A DNA stretch of 43,006 bases, from positions 1-43,006 of the forward strand of contig NZ_JAAXYC010000032.1 of NCBI RefSeq assembly GCF_018619185.1, written 5' to 3'. Position 1 is the stretch's first letter. Every line of letters begins with the position of its first letter. Below, piece after piece: positions 1-7,385 of the stretch. Position numbers and translations under genes: made by a program. This stretch comes from Streptomyces sp. McG3. Its GTDB lineage: Bacteria > Actinomycetota > Actinomycetes > Streptomycetales > Streptomycetaceae. The notes beneath the pieces are model-generated. The model was given only the letters and a program-made list of their open reading frames with translations. It searched no databases and had not been told where the DNA came from.

Positions 1-19
1 AGATGGGTATAAGAGACAG
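1..19 (+). other. Nextera mosaic-end adapter remnant
   Basis: The first 19 bases match the Tn5/Nextera mosaic end AGATGTGTATAAGAGACAG at 18 of 19 positions, differing only at base 6 (G for T). It is library adapter left at a contig end, not genome sequence. Genuine sequence therefore probably begins near base 20, and anything read across this point is unreliable. Confidence 0.93.
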
Positions 20-337
20 GGGACAGGCGGGGCGCCGGCCTCGTGGGAGGAGCGGATGGACGCCACCCACGCGGCCGGGCTCGCGCTGCTGCTGGACGGT
101 CTGGAGGCGGCGGCCGGAGCCCGGCCGGGCGGGGTCAGCCCGCGGTGCCGGGCCGCCTCCTCCCGCACCCGGGTCTCCTGGGCGGGGCGCGGACCGGGCG
201 GCGGGGTCGCCGAGAGCAGCACGGCTCAGCCCTCCGTCCGGAAGCGGGACCTCGAACCGTCCGCCAGCTCCACGGTCAGCTCCGTGCCGTCCAGCCGCAC
301 CTCGCTCACCGCGGGGCCCGCCGACGCCGCCTGGTAG
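20..337 (+). CDS. Possible 3' end of an oxidoreductase-like gene (partial)
   Basis: After the adapter, one plus-strand frame is open from base 20 to a TAG at 335-337 with strongly GC-biased third positions. It begins with a segment containing ASWEERMDATHAAGLALLLD, which resembles the C-terminal helix of Gfo/Idh/MocA-type oxidoreductases. This is a family impression only. The 5' part lies off the contig. The last 110 bases overlap the heparinase-like gene in antisense, and the translation there looks like a shadow, so the true stop may be earlier or a base error may sit near the contig end. The call is tentative; the stretch may be non-coding. Confidence 0.25.
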   Translation, partial: GTGGAPASWEERMDATHAAGLALLLDGLEAAAGARPGGVSPRCRAASSRTRVSWAGRGPGGGVAESSTAQPSVRKRDLEPSASSTVSSVPSSRTSLTAGPADAAW

Positions 338-2019
338 ACCGAGGCGAAGACGACGTGCGCTCCATCGGCCGTGAAGTCGACCCGGGTACGGGTGCGCTGC
401 GGGTCGTCCGCCGGACCGGGACCCGGCAGGGTGAGGGGGCGCACCGGCACTCCGGCGCTCTGGGTGTGCCAGCCGTGCAGCGTCTCGTCCCCGTACCAGT
501 TGGTGCGCACCGGGCCCGCCGCCTGCACCTGCACGTCCAGTGCGGTGCCGGGCCGCAGTTGGGCGGTGACGCGGGGGTCCTCCCGGCCGGTGACCTCCAC
601 CGTCAGGAGGTCCACCAGATAGCACGGGCCGACGGCCACCCGGCGGACCGCCCGGACACCCTCGTACGCCTCCGTCACCTCGGCGGTCACCGAGACGGCG
701 TCCGCCGCCGTCAGCGCACCGGCGCACTCGGCCTGCTCGGCGCCGTCCACCCGGAACGCGGGGTGGGCCGCCGTCGAGGTGTACAGGTCGCGGAACTCCG
801 GGTGGGCGTACGGCACCTGGCCCGGGTCCGGCTGCCACGCGGTGGTGTCGCCGTACAGATACAGGGAGAGCTTGTCCCGGTGGCCGTGCGATCCGCCGTG
901 CGGGCCGAAGTCCACCAGGGCGTGGATGCCCGCCGCCCGCAGCACCGCGTACCCGGTCGAGGGAAACACGGTGACCGGGGCGGCAGCGGCCCGACGGGGG
1001 AGCGGCGGCCCGGCGAACCAGCCGCCCAGCTCACGGTCGAGGGCGTCGTCCGCGTCGCCGAGCTCCGCACGGACCCGGTCCGCCACCGCGTCCAGCGCGT
1101 CCGACGGCACCGACTGCGAGGCCAGCGCGATCAGCTCCAGCCACTCGAGGCCGAGGACGTCGCGCCGGTAGGGGCCGTCGTGCAGGGCGGGCAGCACACC
1201 GCCCGGCGTCGCGACGGCCGCCAGCACGTCCGTCATTCCCGCCAGCACGCCCACCACGTCGGTCGGCAGGGCGGACGGGGCGGTGGAGCGCAGCGCCAGC
1301 AGCGCCGCCCGCAGCACGAAGCCGTGGTAGTAGGTACTGCCCTCCCACTCCCAGCCGTCGTCCGCGACGGCCACGCGCAGATGCGCGTACAGCCCGTGCT
1401 CGCCCTCCAGCCAGCACCCGGCGCCCTCCCAGGGCGTGGACCGGACGGCTGCCGCCGCCCGGCTCGCCGCGACGCCGGCCGCGTTCAGCCACGCCGTGTA
1501 GTTGGACGCCAGGTGCCCCTGCGCGGTCAGCACGTCCCGGGCCTCCAGCGCCGCTTCCTCCAGCGCCTCCAGCAGCGGCAGCACCGCCGCCAGGTCCCCG
1601 GTCTCCTTCTCCGCGAGGGTGATCACCGCGTGCCCGACGTTCACCGCCCAGATGGCGTCCGTCAGCGCCTGGTGGAAGAGCCGGCCGCGCAGCATCCAGG
1701 CCTGCGCCTCGCTGTGCCGGTCGGCGGCCAGCTCGGCGTACAGGCCCGCGTACTCGCCCAGCCGCTCCACCGCCTCCGCCCGCTCGCCCCGGTGCGCCAG
1801 CACCCGCAGATGACGGGCCCAGGCCTGGTGCGACAGGACCAGCCACGCGCCCCGCACCGCGTCGGTGTCCACCCGGCAGCCGTGCGCACACCGCGCACCG
1901 CCCTCGGGGAACACCCCGGCGAGGAGATCGCCGTGCTCCAGCTCCACCCCGTGCGCCGGGCAGACGTGACCGTGCCACCAGCCGCCGCGCTCCCGCGCGA
2001 TCCGCCTCAACGCGGCCAT
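226..2019 (-). CDS. Heparinase II/III-family polysaccharide lyase
   Basis: The 597-residue protein has an alpha-toroid N-terminal half, with landmarks NYTAWLNAAG near residue 173 and the WEGSTYYHG region near 224-233. A C-terminal beta-sandwich follows, with the family segment GSHGHRDKLS (about 376-385) and then DPGQVPYAHP. Members of the family cleave uronate-containing polysaccharides by beta-elimination. The N-terminus has CPAH and CAHGC motifs (residues 20-48) that could bind a metal. There is no signal peptide, so it probably acts in the cytoplasm on imported oligosaccharides. The ATG at 2019 overlaps the SDR stop by 13 bases, making this the last gene of the sugar-transport operon. The substrate (heparin, alginate-like or other) cannot be read from sequence. 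Confidence 0.85.
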   Translation of the reverse strand: MAALRRIARERGGWWHGHVCPAHGVELEHGDLLAGVFPEGGARCAHGCRVDTDAVRGAWLVLSHQAWARHLRVLAHRGERAEAVERLGEYAGLYAELAADRHSEAQAWMLRGRLFHQALTDAIWAVNVGHAVITLAEKETGDLAAVLPLLEALEEAALEARDVLTAQGHLASNYTAWLNAAGVAASRAAAAVRSTPWEGAGCWLEGEHGLYAHLRVAVADDGWEWEGSTYYHGFVLRAALLALRSTAPSALPTDVVGVLAGMTDVLAAVATPGGVLPALHDGPYRRDVLGLEWLELIALASQSVPSDALDAVADRVRAELGDADDALDRELGGWFAGPPLPRRAAAAPVTVFPSTGYAVLRAAGIHALVDFGPHGGSHGHRDKLSLYLYGDTTAWQPDPGQVPYAHPEFRDLYTSTAAHPAFRVDGAEQAECAGALTAADAVSVTAEVTEAYEGVRAVRRVAVGPCYLVDLLTVEVTGREDPRVTAQLRPGTALDVQVQAAGPVRTNWYGDETLHGWHTQSAGVPVRPLTLPGPGPADDPQRTRTRVDFTADGAHVVFASVYQAASAGPAVSEVRLDGTELTVELADGSRSRFRTEG

Positions 2020-2771
2020 ACGCCACCGTCGATGTCCGTCGTGGTCGCCGTCAGGAAGCCCGAAGCGGGCGAGGCCAGATGGACCACGGCGGACGCCACG
2101 TCCTCGGGGGTGCCCGCCCGGCCGACCGGGATGCCCGCTTCCATGGCCTCCTGCGCCGCGGGCGCGGTGAAGGTGTCGTGGAACGCGGTGCCCTTGATGA
2201 AGCCCGGCGCGACCGCGTTGACCGTGATGCCGGTCCCGGCCAGCTCCTTGGCCAGGCCCTTGGTGAAGCCGCGGATCCCGGCCTTCGCGGCCGCGTACGC
2301 CACCGAGCCGGGGCCACCGCCGTTGTGCGCGGCGAGCGAGGACATGGTGATGACGCGTCCGGCCGGGGACCGCGTCAGATGCGGCAGCGCCGCCCGCACC
2401 GTGCGGAACGTCGAGGACAGGTTGGTGGAGATCACCCGGTCGAAGTGTTCGTCGCTCATCTCGGCGATGGTCGAGCGGCCGACGAGGTGACCGGCGTTGC
2501 AGACCAGGATGTCGAGTCCGCCGAGAAAGCCGGCCGCCTCCTCGACCAGCCGGTCCACGTCCGCGGTGACGGTCGCGTCGGCGGCGAACGCCTTGGAGCG
2601 CCTGCCCAGCGCCTCGATCGCCGAGACCGTGTCGGCCGCCCGGTCGGCGGAGGAGTGGTAATGCACGGCGACGTCGGCGCCGGCCTCGGCCAGCGCGAGC
2701 GCGATGGCGCGGCCGATGCCGTGCCCCGCCCCCGTCACCAGCGCGCGGGAGCCCTGCAGATCAGCAGACAT
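2007..2771 (-). CDS. SDR-family NAD(P)-dependent oxidoreductase
   Basis: The 254-residue protein is a classical short-chain dehydrogenase. The cofactor motif TGAGHGIG is near residues 13-20, NAG near 91-93, the catalytic Ser in the MSSLAA strand and YAAAK as the Tyr-x3-Lys pair. The start at 2771 has an AAAGGG ribosome-binding site. Annotation pipelines would call it FabG-like. Its place between sugar permeases and a polysaccharide lyase argues for a sugar role, perhaps reducing the unsaturated or keto-uronate made by the lyase, as SDR reductases do in alginate catabolism. That role is inference. It overlaps the lyase gene by 13 bases and lies 72 bases after the permease gene. Confidence 0.92.
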   Translation of the reverse strand: MSADLQGSRALVTGAGHGIGRAIALALAEAGADVAVHYHSSADRAADTVSAIEALGRRSKAFAADATVTADVDRLVEEAAGFLGGLDILVCNAGHLVGRSTIAEMSDEHFDRVISTNLSSTFRTVRAALPHLTRSPAGRVITMSSLAAHNGGGPGSVAYAAAKAGIRGFTKGLAKELAGTGITVNAVAPGFIKGTAFHDTFTAPAAQEAMEAGIPVGRAGTPEDVASAVVHLASPASGFLTATTTDIDGGVWPR

Positions 2772-2843
2772 GGGTGAAGCCCTTTCGGTTTCCGGCCGCC
2801 GGGGGCCGGATTCGGTGCCCGGCCACGCGGGGCCGGGGGCCGG

Positions 2844-3773
2844 TCACTTGAGACCGGCGGTGGCGAAGCCCTGCACGAAGTAGCGCTGGCCGATGAGGAA
2901 GAGAAGGACCATGGGAAGGGTGGCGAGCGTGGTGCCGGCCATCAGGAAGTGCCACTGGGTGCCGTTCTCCGTCTTGAAGACGGAGAGCCCGACCTGGATG
3001 ACCCGCAGACTGTCCGTCCGGGTCACCAGCAACGGCCACAGGAAGTTGTTCCAGGACGACTCGAAGGTCAGCAGCGCCACGGTGGTGAGGGCCGGCTTGA
3101 CCTGCGGCGTCATGATCCGGGCGTAGATGCGGAACTCGCCGAGGCCGTCGAGGCGGGCCGCCTCCTCCAGCTCCACCGGCAGATCCAGGTAGAACTGGCG
3201 GAAGAGGAAGACCGCGAACGGCGTCACCGCACCCGGGATGATCAGGGCCCACCAGGTGTCGAGCCAGCCGCTCCCGCCCTGACCGAGGATGTCGTTCCCG
3301 CCGGCCAGCGGCATGAAGCGGACGATCAGGAACTCCGGCAGCACCTTCGTGTACGTCGGGATCATCAGCGCCGCGATGAACAGGTAGAAGATCACGTCGC
3401 TGCCGCGGAACCTGATCCGCGCCAGCGCGTACCCGGCCATGGAGGCGACCAGGACGTTCAGCACGGTGTGACTGATCGCGATGATGAAGCTGTTGCGGGC
3501 GTACGTGGCGAACGGGGCCGCCCGGAACGCGTCGACGTAGTTGCTGAACTGCCAGCTGCTGGGCAGGAGTCCGGCGTCCTGGGAGGCGATCTCCACCGGC
3601 GACTTGAGTGAGGTGATCACCATCCAGACGAACGGCACCACCATCAGCAGGGAGATCACCGACAGCGTGATGTAGAGCGCGATCCGGCCCGGGGACACCG
3701 GCCGCCGGGCGCCGCGCCCCCGCGGCTTCGCGGTGCTCACGTCCACCGGCTTCCGCGTATCAACTGTGGCCAC
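2844..3773 (-). CDS. Carbohydrate ABC transporter permease, MalG type
   Basis: This 309-residue inner-membrane protein has a basic cytoplasmic N-terminus, about six transmembrane helices and the EAA loop of sugar permeases (EEAARLDGLGEFRIYARI), which contacts the ATPase. It ends in GFATAGLK, typical of MalG/UgpE-type subunits. The start is GTG at 3773 behind a GGGAGG site, overlapping the 3' end of the MalF-type gene by 14 bases, so translation is probably coupled. It pairs with the upstream permease and the lipoprotein to import an oligosaccharide. No ATPase gene is in the operon; Streptomyces sugar importers of this class commonly share a distant MsiK-type ATPase. Confidence 0.95.
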   Translation of the reverse strand: MATVDTRKPVDVSTAKPRGRGARRPVSPGRIALYITLSVISLLMVVPFVWMVITSLKSPVEIASQDAGLLPSSWQFSNYVDAFRAAPFATYARNSFIIAISHTVLNVLVASMAGYALARIRFRGSDVIFYLFIAALMIPTYTKVLPEFLIVRFMPLAGGNDILGQGGSGWLDTWWALIIPGAVTPFAVFLFRQFYLDLPVELEEAARLDGLGEFRIYARIMTPQVKPALTTVALLTFESSWNNFLWPLLVTRTDSLRVIQVGLSVFKTENGTQWHFLMAGTTLATLPMVLLFLIGQRYFVQGFATAGLK

Positions 3774-4725
3774 GGGTGCCTCCCATGATCCGCCGGTTGA
3801 CCAGGGTGAAGCCCATCAGCAGCACGAACAGCACCAGGGACTGGGCGCAGGCGTATCCGACGCGGAACTCCCGGAAGGCGGACTTGTAGATCTCGTAGGT
3901 CATCATCGTCGTGCTGTTGGCGGGGCCGCCGTCGGTGAGGATGTAGATCTGGTCGAAGGACTGGAACGCGCTGATCATCGACGTGATGAGCACGAAGAAG
4001 GTGGCGGGCTTCAGCAGCGGCAGCGTGATGGAGAAGAACTGCCGGACCTTCGACGCGCCGTCCACCGACGCCGCCTCGTACAGCTCCCTGGGGAGGGACT
4101 GGAGCGCGGCGAGATAGATGAGCATCTTCATGCCGATGCCCTGCCAGATGCCGACCAGGATCACCGAGGGCATCGCCCACGTCGTCGAGGAGAGCCAGGC
4201 CGGGCCGTCGATGCCGAGGAACGACAGCAGCGCGTTGAGCAGGCCGTTGCCCGGGTTGTAGATCCACAGCCAGACCAGGGCGATGGCGACCGTGGCCGTG
4301 ACCTGCGGCAGGAAGACCGCGGTGCGGAAGACGCCACGGGCCTTGAGGCCGGTGTGCAGGGCCATGGCCAGCAGCAGGCCCAGCAGCATGCCGAACGGCA
4401 CGGTGAAGAAGGTGTAGACGACGGTGTTGACGATGGACTTGCGGAAGACCGCGTCGTCCAGCATGTCCCGGAAGTTGTCAAGCCCCACGAACTGCGGCGC
4501 GGTCAGCACGTCGTACTTCGTGAACGCCAGGACCACCGCGGCCAGTACCGGCAGGCCGATCCACAGCGAGGCGTGCAGCAGCGCGGGCGCCACCATGAGC
4601 ATGCCCGCCCGGCGCCGTCGGCGTCCGGGGCCCGTGGGGGTCCGGCGGGTGCGCCGGGTCGGCGCCGATTCAGGAGGTGCGGGCGGCCGCACGGGCCGCG
4701 CCTTCAATACGGATGTCGCTCCCAC
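3760..4725 (-). CDS. Carbohydrate ABC transporter permease, MalF type
   Basis: This 321-residue protein has an Arg/Pro-rich N-terminus (about 40 residues), six predicted membrane spans and the EAA loop YEAASVDGASKVRQFFSITL. The SYDQIYILTDGGPANST-like segment near residue 260 is characteristic of MalF/UgpA-type subunits. The GTG start at 4725 lies 12 bases after the stop of the binding-protein gene, with GAGGAC upstream. It forms the heterodimeric channel with the MalG-type permease encoded by the overlapping next gene. Expression should follow the LacI-family repressor encoded divergently, because there is no intergenic space for a separate promoter. Confidence 0.95.
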   Translation of the reverse strand: MGATSVLKARPVRPPAPPESAPTRRTRRTPTGPGRRRRRAGMLMVAPALLHASLWIGLPVLAAVVLAFTKYDVLTAPQFVGLDNFRDMLDDAVFRKSIVNTVVYTFFTVPFGMLLGLLLAMALHTGLKARGVFRTAVFLPQVTATVAIALVWLWIYNPGNGLLNALLSFLGIDGPAWLSSTTWAMPSVILVGIWQGIGMKMLIYLAALQSLPRELYEAASVDGASKVRQFFSITLPLLKPATFFVLITSMISAFQSFDQIYILTDGGPANSTTMMTYEIYKSAFREFRVGYACAQSLVLFVLLMGFTLVNRRIMGGTRGHS

Positions 4726-4737
4726 AGTGACGGGTCC

Positions 4738-6009
4738 TCACATCCGGCCGATGGCGGCCTCGGCGAGCCGGCCGAGCTCCGCGATGGCGTCCTTCGCCGA
4801 CTGGTCGCCCACGATCGCGGGCTCCAGCGTCGGCACGATCTTCTCGCGGATCTCCATCCAGGCGGCGGTGCCGCCCTCGGACGCCGCGTGCTCAAGGTTC
4901 TTCAGGGAGAGGTCGACGAACTGGTTCTCCTTGACGTAGGCGGTGTCGCTGAGATCCCGCAGCCCGGGCACCGAACCGCGCTGCTGCGCCGCGCCGAGGA
5001 TCGATTCGGGGGTGGCCAGCCACTCCACGAGCGCACGGGCCGCGGCCGGGTGCCGGGAGCTCGCCGACTGGCTGACGAGCGTGCCGCCCTGGAGCATCGC
5101 GGGCCTGCGGTTGGCCAGGACGAACGAGCCGAGCTTGTCCTGCTCGATCAGCTCCGGGCTCTGCTCCTTGACCTGGACCCACAGAGCGCTGGTCGTCATC
5201 ATCATCGAGCCCTGGCCGGTCTGCACGTTCGACGGTGCTCCGACGTCGGTCTTGCGCGCGTAGTCGGCCGAACCGTCGGCCACCAGGTCCTTGAAGAACT
5301 GGAGGGCCTCCACCCCGCGGGCGTCGGTGAACAGCGGCTTCCTGCCGTCCGCGCTGAACAACTGGCCGCCGTTGGCGAAGAGGAAGGTCTCCCAGCACTG
5401 GCGCAGATTGATGGAGAAGGGGTCGAACCCGACCCGCCCCTTCGTCGTCAACTGCTTCGCGACAGCGCGCAGTTCGGACCAGTTGGCGGGCGTCTTGCGG
5501 ATGCCCGCCTCGGCGAAGTGGTCCTTGCGGTAGACCACGATGCGGGTGTCGAGCACCACGGGCAGGGCGTACAGCTTGCCGTCGTGGCGCGAGGGCTCCA
5601 GCACCCGCTTCTCGTAGTCGTGGGTCTTCGCCAGCTTCTCGGGCAGCTCCGCGATCGCCCCCTTGGCGGCGAACGGCGGGATCCAACCGACCCCCATCAT
5701 CAGCACGTCGGGCAGCAGGCCGCCCGCGAGTCCGGTGGTGATCTTCTCGTTGAGCTGGTCGTACGTGGTGTAGTCCACGTTCACCTTGACGTCCGGATAC
5801 TTCTTCCGGAACCCGCCGAGGATGTCGCCCTCCAGGAGGGTCTTGCCCTTCGCGCCCTCGTAGATCGGGGTGAGGAGGGTGATCTCGCCCTCGGCGGGTC
5901 CGTCGGCGGAGCCGGCCGCGGAGGTGCCGGTGCCGGTGCCGCAGCCCGTGAGCGCGGCGGCGGTGCCCGCACCGATGGCGGCGAGCAGCGACCGTCTGTT
6001 GAGTTCCAT
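4738..6009 (-). CDS. Sugar-binding lipoprotein of ABC transporter
   Basis: The 423-residue extracellular solute-binding protein (family 1) starts at ATG 6009, behind an AAAGGGG site. An upstream in-frame extension to 6237 crosses the promoter and operators and is not credible. The N-terminus MELNRRSLLAAIGAG is followed by the lipobox ALTGC with Cys23, so the mature protein is lipid-anchored; the double Arg could also suit Tat export. The rest fits sugar-binding proteins (VNVDYTTYDQLNEKITTGLAGG; the DVLMMGVGW strand). It is the first gene of the operon and captures the oligosaccharide outside the cell for the two permeases. The ligand is not determinable here, but the terminal lyase gene suggests a uronate-containing sugar. 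Confidence 0.94.
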   Translation of the reverse strand: MELNRRSLLAAIGAGTAAALTGCGTGTGTSAAGSADGPAEGEITLLTPIYEGAKGKTLLEGDILGGFRKKYPDVKVNVDYTTYDQLNEKITTGLAGGLLPDVLMMGVGWIPPFAAKGAIAELPEKLAKTHDYEKRVLEPSRHDGKLYALPVVLDTRIVVYRKDHFAEAGIRKTPANWSELRAVAKQLTTKGRVGFDPFSINLRQCWETFLFANGGQLFSADGRKPLFTDARGVEALQFFKDLVADGSADYARKTDVGAPSNVQTGQGSMMMTTSALWVQVKEQSPELIEQDKLGSFVLANRRPAMLQGGTLVSQSASSRHPAAARALVEWLATPESILGAAQQRGSVPGLRDLSDTAYVKENQFVDLSLKNLEHAASEGGTAAWMEIREKIVPTLEPAIVGDQSAKDAIAELGRLAEAAIGRM

Positions 6010-6036
6010 GAGGCACCCCTTTTGAGGCGGAGTTTG

Positions 6037-6048
6037 TGGATCGATCCA
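6037..6048. promoter_or_regulatory. LacI-type operator (site 1)
   Basis: TGGATCGATCCA is a perfect 12-bp palindrome centred on CG, the symmetry expected of LacI-family operators. It lies 28-39 bases upstream of the lipoprotein gene start, where bound repressor would block the transport operon. It shares the ATCGAT core and a following CAGT with the other two sites between the divergent genes. Confidence 0.6.
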
Positions 6049-6083
6049 GTGAGGTAGTCCCGGCCATGGCTGGGAAGTGCTGG

Positions 6084-6097
6084 TAAATCGATGCACT
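6084..6097. promoter_or_regulatory. LacI-type operator (site 2)
   Basis: TAAATCGATGCACT differs by one base from a second copy about 105 bp away. The ATCGAT core matches site 1. It lies in the 226-bp region between the lipoprotein gene and the lacI-type regulator gene, and probably overlaps the operon promoter. Confidence 0.6.
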
Positions 6098-6188
6098 GAG
6101 ACTAGGAATGCCGCCGGAGTGGCGTCAACAGCTGATGCACAACAATTTTTCGAGCAAGTTAACGGGTGTATCGGTAGAGAGACTTCAG

Positions 6189-6202
6189 TAAATCGATACA
6201 CT
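6189..6202. promoter_or_regulatory. LacI-type operator (site 3, regulator-proximal)
   Basis: TAAATCGATACACT is a near-identical repeat of site 2 (13 of 14 bases). It lies 34-47 bases upstream of the regulator's ATG, so it could mediate autoregulation and, with site 2, repression by looping. Confidence 0.6.
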
Positions 6203-6235
6203 AGGGTCGTCAGGGAGTTTCGAACCGGAGGTGGC

Positions 6236-7318
6236 ATGAGCGGGGTAACGATCCATCAGGTCGCGGCGGCTGCGGGTGTTTCCGCGAGTACGGTCTCCAA
6301 CGTCCTCAACGGGCGCACCGACCGTATGCAGGCGGCCACCCTGGCCCGTGTCGAGCAGACCATCGAGCGGCTGAGCTACCGGCCCAACCGTGCGGCGCGG
6401 ATGCTGCGCACGGGCCGGATCAAGGTGATCGGTCTGATCGTGCCCTCCGTGGCGAACCCGTTCTGGGGGTCGCTCGCGCGGGAGCTGGAGGCCATCGCGC
6501 TCGCCGAGGGGTACCACGTGCTGCTCTGCAACAGCGAGCGCGATCCCGCACGGGAGCTCAAGTACGGCGAGGAGCTGTTGGCTGACGGGGTCAGCGGAGT
6601 GGTGCTCTGCTCCTCGCTGCCCTCTCTCGAACACGTCGAGCCGCTGCTCAGCCGGGGTCTGAAGATGGTCGCCTTCGACCGCACGGCCCAGGCGGGCGAC
6701 CCGCCGTCGCTGGCGAGCATCAGCGTGGACAACGCCATGGGGGCGGAGCTGGCCACCCGCCATCTCCTCGAACTCGGCCACCGAAGACTCGCCTTCGTCT
6801 CCGGTTCGGTCAACAGCGTCAACCGCCGCGAGCGGCTGCGGGGATTCCGTGCCGCGCTGGAGGAGGCCGGGCTCGACCCGGCCGACGCCACGGTCTGGCC
6901 CGGGGCGGACACCAGCGAGTTCGGTGACAAGGACGCGGCCGAACTGGGCCGCAACGCCGCCCGCGAACTGCTCTCCGGGCCCCGCCCGCCGACCGCGTTC
7001 GTCGCGATCAACGACATGTGCGCGATCGGGATCTGCCGGGGCGCCAAGGACGCCGGACGCACCGCCGGGCGCGATGTGTCGGTGGTCGGGTTCGACGACA
7101 TCCTGCTCGCCGATCTCTTCGAACCGCCGCTCACCACCGTCCGCCAGCCGCTGCCGGAGATGGCTGCGGAGACCTTCCAGCAACTGCGCGCCCGGATCGA
7201 GTCGGCGCCCTCGGCCGGCCGCTCCCTGCTGATCCGGCCGCGGCTGGTGGTCCGTGAGTCGACCGCGCCGGTGCCCGCGCCCGCGTCCCTGCCCGCGCAG
7301 GCGGACGCAGTGACGTGA
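6236..7318 (+). CDS. LacI-family transcriptional regulator
   Basis: The 360-residue protein has an N-terminal LacI helix-turn-helix (VTIHQVAAAAGVSASTVSNVLNG, about residues 4-26). The hinge-helix region and a periplasmic-binding-protein-like sensor domain follow (GLIVPSVANPFWGSLARELE; RLAFVSGSVNSVNRRERLRGF; VVGFDDILLADLFEPPLTTVRQP). The ATG at 6236 is preceded by GGAGG; the longer in-frame start at 6077 would lie inside the operators. It is divergent from the sugar-transport operon, so it is most simply that operon's repressor, released by an imported sugar or lyase product. Confidence 0.95.
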   Translation: MSGVTIHQVAAAAGVSASTVSNVLNGRTDRMQAATLARVEQTIERLSYRPNRAARMLRTGRIKVIGLIVPSVANPFWGSLARELEAIALAEGYHVLLCNSERDPARELKYGEELLADGVSGVVLCSSLPSLEHVEPLLSRGLKMVAFDRTAQAGDPPSLASISVDNAMGAELATRHLLELGHRRLAFVSGSVNSVNRRERLRGFRAALEEAGLDPADATVWPGADTSEFGDKDAAELGRNAARELLSGPRPPTAFVAINDMCAIGICRGAKDAGRTAGRDVSVVGFDDILLADLFEPPLTTVRQPLPEMAAETFQQLRARIESAPSAGRSLLIRPRLVVRESTAPVPAPASLPAQADAVT

Positions 7319-7341
7319 GGGGGCGACCGCCCCGGCGGTGC

Positions 7342-7368
7342 GAGGGGCGTCGGCCGCCGACGCCCCTC
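7342..7368. terminator. Bidirectional terminator hairpin between convergent genes
   Basis: A perfect 12-bp inverted repeat (GAGGGGCGTCGG / CCGACGCCCCTC) with a 3-base loop lies in the 67-bp gap between the convergent lacI-type and serine hydrolase genes. There is no long T-run, as is usual in high-GC actinobacteria. Confidence 0.75.
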
Positions 7369-7385
7369 CCCGTTCGGGCGCGGGC

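Noticed and set aside
43..2490. Very long plus-strand open frame antisense to the lyase and SDR genes
   Set aside because: Arg/Gly/Val-rich translation without family motifs, produced by high GC in the frame opposite two well-supported genes.
3733..6057. A 774-codon plus-strand frame opposite the permease and binding-protein genes
   Set aside because: Low-complexity Arg/Gly/His/Gln translation; the minus-strand genes there have clear motifs and operon spacing.
6010..6237. N-terminal extension of the sugar-binding lipoprotein
   Set aside because: It would place coding sequence over the promoter and three operators and would bury the lipoprotein signal peptide; ATG 6009 has its own ribosome-binding site.
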